Of a stretch of 64,000 nucleotides of DNA, positions 59,636-64,000 are shown in pieces; position 1 is the stretch's first letter, and each line of letters opens with the position of its first letter. Position numbers and translations under genes: made by a program. A model generated the notes under the pieces. That model worked only from the letters and a program-made list of their open reading frames with translations, was not told the origin of the DNA and searched no databases. The DNA is from Isoperla grammatica (taxonomy: Eukaryota > Arthropoda > Insecta > Plecoptera > Perlodidae), in contig OX246738.1 in the NCBI GenBank assembly GCA_945910005.1, positions 25,222,332 to 25,286,331 on the forward strand, read 5' to 3'.

Positions 59636-61960
59636 AAACTTATGGTACAATTGCTGCACATACGCACATTTATTTCAAATTGGCGTGGTTATCAAACATG
59701 ACAGCTATCTATCTATAACTCGCATATCTATTATTTATACTTTACATCCGCACCAAAACAAATAACGCCGACCTGGATTTGGTGAAAAGATAAGTGATAA
59801 CGTAGATAAAAAATACTTGAAAAGAAAATAAACATGGTTTTAGCGATTACCTCTGCAACAAGTACTTTCCTTGCACTGTTCGCTCACCGTATTATCTGAG
59901 AACCCGTAGCCCAAAGTCAGTCAAGTAGTACCACACAAAATAGTAACCAACATGGTTTCGTAAGAACTAAAAGCTTAATTTTTTTAAATACGTTACAAAT
60001 TACAATAATGTTATCGCTTGTATTGTTATTTTGGTACTTATAAAAGAATTTGTAACGAACTTTTTTTTAGTCGTGTTTACAAGTTTGGTTATTTTGGTTC
60101 TTTTAATAGTTTTTCCAATATTGTCATTGGGTTTAAAATATAGTTTAAACCCAATGATATTGTGTACCAATTTCTGAAGGTATTGTTTATCAAAATTTAA
60201 TATCAAAACTATCCATCCATCGTACTCCGTCTGCAGTATACTGAATCATTAGGCAAATTCTACTCTTCACAGCTTTACAGATGAATTTCACTCTTGTGGC
60301 AGTGGCAGACATAACGTTGATTATTTGTTGACCCACAACTACAAGAGCCACCGTTCATTTTTAACACAAACCCTTTCACTTTTTGAAAACAATGTAATAA
60401 TGCTTGCTGGTAGTTTTTGAACAGAATGGTTAGTTAGCTTCGTGTTTTGAGTCGAGCTTCGGGAAAGTCGAGCTTCGGGAATGTCCAACTCGAGGCGTGC
60501 GATGGTAATAACGTGTAGAATGAAGTGTTTGTGTTTGTGTTTGTGTTTGGCCCGCCATACCGTTGCACAGCACACCCGCGGTGTCACCGTCTGCTACAGC
60601 AATATTCCATCAGTCATCGTTTTCACGCTGGCTTCATTCTCAGCCGACGGTGGAAAGAAAATAATATATAGACCTACCCTTTCGATTGCGAGCCACGGGA
60701 ATTGATGAATTGGTAAACACGTTTTAGCTTTGACATAGAACCTCCACTTCCGTTTGAAAATCAGTCTTAGTGTTAGATTTGCATCAGCGTTTTGAGTGTA
60801 TCCGTCAATTTTTTTTATTTTTAAGACATTGTGTTCCGTTTGATAATTTACACTAAAAATAGCAAATTTTTGCGTTTGTGAGGACATTTATTGTCGTTCT
60901 TTTCTTAACAAATACATTACTTACATAAAATTGTGCATATATCAGGCTGAATAGGTGTAGCGTAACAGTTCGCCGTAAAAGTCAGGAGCCAAAATGTTTG
61001 AACAGGTTAATGTTCGAACGTTACACTTTTCAATTAAATGAGGGACATGAAACGTAACATGAACTTGTATCATGTAGCTTGTTTAGAGAATCCACTTATT
61101 ATATCAAATCATTGATCATTGTGGTACTAAAGTATATCTTCTAAACGAGGTACCAAAGTAATGGATAGCCAACCGCGCTCATAACCGGCCCTCATGCTAG
61201 GAAATAGCTTTTTATTAGTAGGTTGCTATTTTGTGAACGTTTTGCGGTGACAATCCGTTGTAAGCTGTTTCGTTTAGTATAATTGTCATTACCTCATAGC
61301 TTATTGCCGTCGAATACTGTTGGAAACTGTCTTTACTATTCAGTAATCACATATACACCTTTTGTAAATCGCTAATTAGATGACTTGTGGAAACTAAAAT
61401 GTGTTTGTCCTCTACTGAAAATAAAATGACTACTCTTATCGCGAGCTCTTTCCGCGGTTGCGGTAAGCTTGCATGTGGTGTGGGGGGGCCAATGCCCAAT
61501 GCTCCAAGCAAGCTCGGGTGTATAGTGTAATCATAGGGTTGATGAGTGAGTGGATGAGCCAGCCATAACCCGGCCAACCCTACCTTTATGCGATTATAGC
61601 CGACAAACGTTCACTTATACTCAACCGCCGTCCCCGTCCTTATATTACAGGGCGGATGCACGCATCTCAAAGCCACACACGTTACCCACACGTATATTTT
61701 TACCATCTTCGAACGCCCTTTTGTGTGACTTGTGGGCAGGAGGCCATTCGAGAAGCCAAGAGTTTTATAAAGTATGAAACGCGGAACAATCACATATGAT
61801 GCTTCAAAACGGTTGTGATTTGTGGACGCTGTTTTTTGGATTATAGACAGATGATGAGACGGACACACGCATACGCAGGATGAATTCGTACGAAATACGT
61901 TTTTCCGTCACCTTTTTGGCACTACGATAGCACAGTATACGTGACCCAATACTACCTTAC
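59636..61960. other. Non-coding; one strong hairpin
   Basis: A hairpin lies at 60116-60163. CATTGGGTTTAAA pairs perfectly with TTTAAACCCAATG around a four-base AT-rich loop, and the stem extends further outwards as CAATATTGT against ATATTGTG with mismatches. Nothing else is supported; small frames near 60.5 and 61.6 kb show no motif. Confidence 0.5.
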
Positions 61961-61964
61961 ACAT

Positions 61965-62073
61965 GCTTTCGTCACAGGCGAGGCACTCGTAGCCAACCAG
62001 CGAACGGCCCGAGACAAGCTCGCGCCAATAGCGATCGCTGATTGGCTGCGAGCCCCTCGCGTATGGCGAAACG
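61965..62073. mobile_element. Palindromic MITE, ~110 bp
   Basis: The left arm is GCTTTCGTCACAGGCGAGGC then ACTCGTAGCCAACCAGCGA. The right arm, reverse complemented, is GTTTCGCCATACGCGAGGGG then CTCGCAGCCAATCAGCGA. The arms are about 38 bp and match at roughly three quarters of positions, separated by about 30 bp. The element is GC-rich compared with its surroundings. A partial relative lies at 16,360. Confidence 0.7.
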
Positions 62074-62544
62074 ACCAATTTTTTTGCAGCGATCACGTGC
62101 GCACGCAGTTCTAATGCTCACGGGGTGGGTTGTGGTCTAATATAGGTTAGGTGAAGAGTCGGTAATGTGGTATTACTACTACTTGAGATTTAAAAAAAAA
62201 AAATGGTAAACAAGTGTTTCCACCATGTAACCGCTACGCCGCGCTAGTGTCGAAGCGAAGCAGCCGTGCGCAGCTGTTCAGTGCGCCTCTCGCTATCTGC
62301 CGGATAGTGGATACATTTGTAACTATGACGTGAGCATATTGTGTATGGTGATGAAGATGACAGTATCTGCACGGTGGAATACAGTATTATCATTCTTATG
62401 GTGTTCGTTATACATTACATCCACAACCATGTATTATTTTATTTGGGAAATTGATACAACCTTCTACATACGTCATAAGTAGTCGTCATAATTTTACTAT
62501 CGAAATTATTAGGGATACGTCGAAATAAACGAAGTGCGGAATTT

Positions 62545-62665
62545 ATAGTCGTCCCCTTCCCCTAGGGGCGCCCGTTGTTGCCAGGTAACTCTTCCATGCA
62601 TGTTATTTCCCAATTCCCATATCAACAACGGGCGTCTCCACTCTCCAGGTGTAGGAGACGACTAT
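62545..62665. mobile_element. Palindromic element, ~120 bp
   Basis: ATAGTCGTCCCC and GGCGCCCGTTGTTG on the left are mirrored by CAACAACGGGCGTC and GGAGACGACTAT on the right. The inner CGCCCGTTGTTG arm is perfect. Non-coding, most consistent with a small foldback or MITE-type element. Confidence 0.7.
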
Positions 62666-62769
62666 GAATATTAATCATTAGATATAATCATTTTAATCAC
62701 TATATTGTGCGTGCATTATACTACAACAACAAATGCAAGATACATTGCTATTGTTGCTTCGATTCTAGA

Positions 62770-62820
62770 TTTGTGGTGGCCGTGGCCGATTCGGTACCAG
62801 GTTCGAATCCTTGCCATCAT
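62770..62820 (+). mobile_element. tRNA-derived SINE head (5'-shortened)
   Basis: GGTGGCCGTGGCCGATTCGG is followed by a consensus pol III B box, GGTTCGAATCC (62801-62811), then CTTGCCATC. The gap between the A-box-like and B-box parts is shorter than in a tRNA, so this is a deleted or decayed tRNA-derived element. The downstream tail contains an ATC trinucleotide run (ATCATCATCATTAAG). Confidence 0.55.
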
Positions 62821-63380
62821 CTTGATTCGCATACTTGCTAAAATATGGCTCGTGAAGCCTTAGTATCATCATCATTAAGACATTGAACAAATGTAATTGC
62901 TCACATTGTTATGTTTGTTTTTGTAAGGGCCCCTCAAAACCAAAACGCGATCGCCCATCTGAAGTACCGATAAGCTGCGCCTCTCTGGCCCGAGGTCGTA
63001 CCACGATGACTCACCGTTCTGTAGCTTGGCTGCATGGCGAGGCGACTAGGAGGTCAAACCACTACGCGAAGATCCACTCCCATCCCATCAGGAAAAACAG
63101 AAATTAATATAATACCAGGTTGTAAATTACAGCGTGTTACGGCTACCGTCTTACGGCACTCAATTCGACTGACTTGAGATTACATTAGCATTTATGCCGA
63201 CTGGTAGGGGGCGGGGGGACTGCTCGCGGGTTTGCGTGTTTCCGAGGCATCATTAACGAAACTCTCCCAAAATAGTGGAGAAAAAAGGCGCACAATTTTA
63301 CCTTTACGATTGTTTATTTATGCACTTCACGTTCGGTTTGCTTATTAGTTATTACTTGTAGTTATGTTGGGAGGCCGGGA

Positions 63381-63441
63381 GTATATATAAGCAGGTGGGC
63401 AATACGCAATAAACTCTTCCATTCTGTGGGTAGTAGGCCTA
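63381..63441 (+). promoter_or_regulatory. TATA promoter, possibly of a solo LTR
   Basis: GTATATATAAGCAGG (63381-63395) is a consensus TATA box inside a GC-rich context (GGGAGGCCGGGAG). About 25 bp downstream is AATAAA (63408-63413), then CTCTTCCATTCTG with an initiator-like CCATTCT. A TATA box shortly followed by AATAAA is the usual R-region layout of a retrotransposon LTR, and a second AATAAAATCTCA follows at about 63,455. I see no LTR boundaries or target duplication. The alternative is an ordinary cellular promoter reading towards the window end. Confidence 0.4.
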
Positions 63442-63471
63442 CCGATTAAGTTATAATAAAATCTCATTGGA

Positions 63472-63500
63472 AATAAATAAATAAATAAATAAATAAATAA
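63472..63500. repeat. (AAAT)n microsatellite
   Basis: Seven AAAT units, directly downstream of the TATA/AATAAA region. Confidence 0.95.
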
Positions 63501-64000
63501 AGGCTACGTTTCGAGCTGTTAATTTCCACAGTACTTTTATTTCTATCTGAAGCCCAGATGAGCAATATACATCCAAAGTACATAGTGTATTCAGAAGCAT
63601 TCAGAATGGTTGTAATGAGCCGTGTGTTGGTACGAAGTCACCAGCAATTATCTGCGCACTGGATGCACAATACCAAACCCACTCAATAAGCGCTGAGCTA
63701 TGGCAATAGAGTACTAAGTAATGGAATCCATGCAAGGAACTAAGGATTTGGGTACATCACCTTGGAGCTGGAGATGTGTCTTATGCAATTATATTGTTTC
63801 TCTTCCAAGGTTCTTTATCATAATCATTCTCCGGTTGGCCTCCGTTGCATTGTCATCATACATCAATACCATTGAAGCGAAGTGTACATCTGGGGTCGTT
63901 CTTTTTATTCCTAGGGCGCACGCCCCATCAGTCAGGCCCACTGTGATATGAATTTCCAGGTATCCTACCCAATGTAGTAAATTACCCAGGTAATGGACCA
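63501..64000. other. Non-coding window end
   Basis: The 76-codon plus-strand frame at 63,721 opens with ATGGAATCCATGCAAGG and contains a hydrophobic stretch (FFIIIILRLASVALS). It has no supporting splice or family evidence. Confidence 0.35.

Noticed and set aside
61426..61462. A first coding exon (ATGACTACTCTTATC to TGCG|GTAAGC)
   Set aside because: Only 12 codons with a donor match; there is no upstream promoter or acceptor, and such matches are expected by chance in 64 kb.

Overview
This is a stretch of an animal nuclear genome, almost certainly a marine invertebrate. It is AT-rich and nearly all non-coding. There are no bacterial-style operons, ribosome-binding sites or densely packed reading frames. 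What structure there is consists of simple repeats, minisatellites, inverted-repeat DNA transposon remnants, tRNA-derived SINE heads, and a few sites that look like splice junctions or promoters. The octamer TAGGCCTA occurs 13 times and there are twelve long G or C homopolymer runs. Both are genome-signature features I associate loosely with marine invertebrates (molluscs and similar), but I cannot assign a phylum from them. I recognise no protein family anywhere in the window.

Layout. 1-14 kb: a ~365 bp foldback element (1950-2315), poly-G/poly-C runs, a GA microsatellite, a four-copy 32 bp minisatellite (4080-4206), the terminus of a hAT transposon (ending 4741), an intact 188 bp PIF/Harbinger-like MITE with a TTA target duplication (6002-6189), and further inverted-repeat elements at about 8.9, 10.9 and 12.0 kb. 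14-24 kb: a long AAT microsatellite, a minus-strand SINE, a ~485 bp element with inverted ends (17893-18378), and the largest landmark, a ~2.06 kb minisatellite (21890-23945). It is open in one forward frame over its whole length and nearly open in the other two, and it sits directly after a splice-acceptor-like sequence. 24-37 kb: a 107 bp tandem duplication, a candidate non-coding first exon ending in a strong donor (31400), a complete non-autonomous hAT element with a perfect 8 bp target duplication (32336-33353), another inverted-repeat element, and an NRF1-type palindrome 25 bp upstream of a small ATG-started frame (36957-37076). 37-46 kb: a 191 bp tandem duplication, GATT, AT and AAT/ATT microsatellites, two tRNA-like SINE heads, and a hammerhead-like stem next to the AT repeat (42560-42635). 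46-56 kb: a foldback repeat related to the one at 3.3 kb, diverged tandem repeats with tRNA-like B boxes, a block with repeated homeodomain-type sites (about 51.0-51.3 kb), and two SINE heads. 56-64 kb: the best coding evidence, a signal-peptide first coding exon on the plus strand (56938-57092), a possible minus-strand internal exon (57484-57612), a CAA/CAG-type trinucleotide repeat, two palindromic elements, a SINE head, and a TATA promoter that may belong to a solo LTR.

If genes cross this window they do so mainly as introns. The signal-peptide exon at 57 kb most likely belongs to a secreted or membrane protein whose remaining exons lie downstream or outside the window. I see no multi-gene system here. 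The points most worth follow-up are the three-frame-open minisatellite, the intact hAT and Harbinger-like elements, the hammerhead-like fold, and the regulatory-looking blocks.
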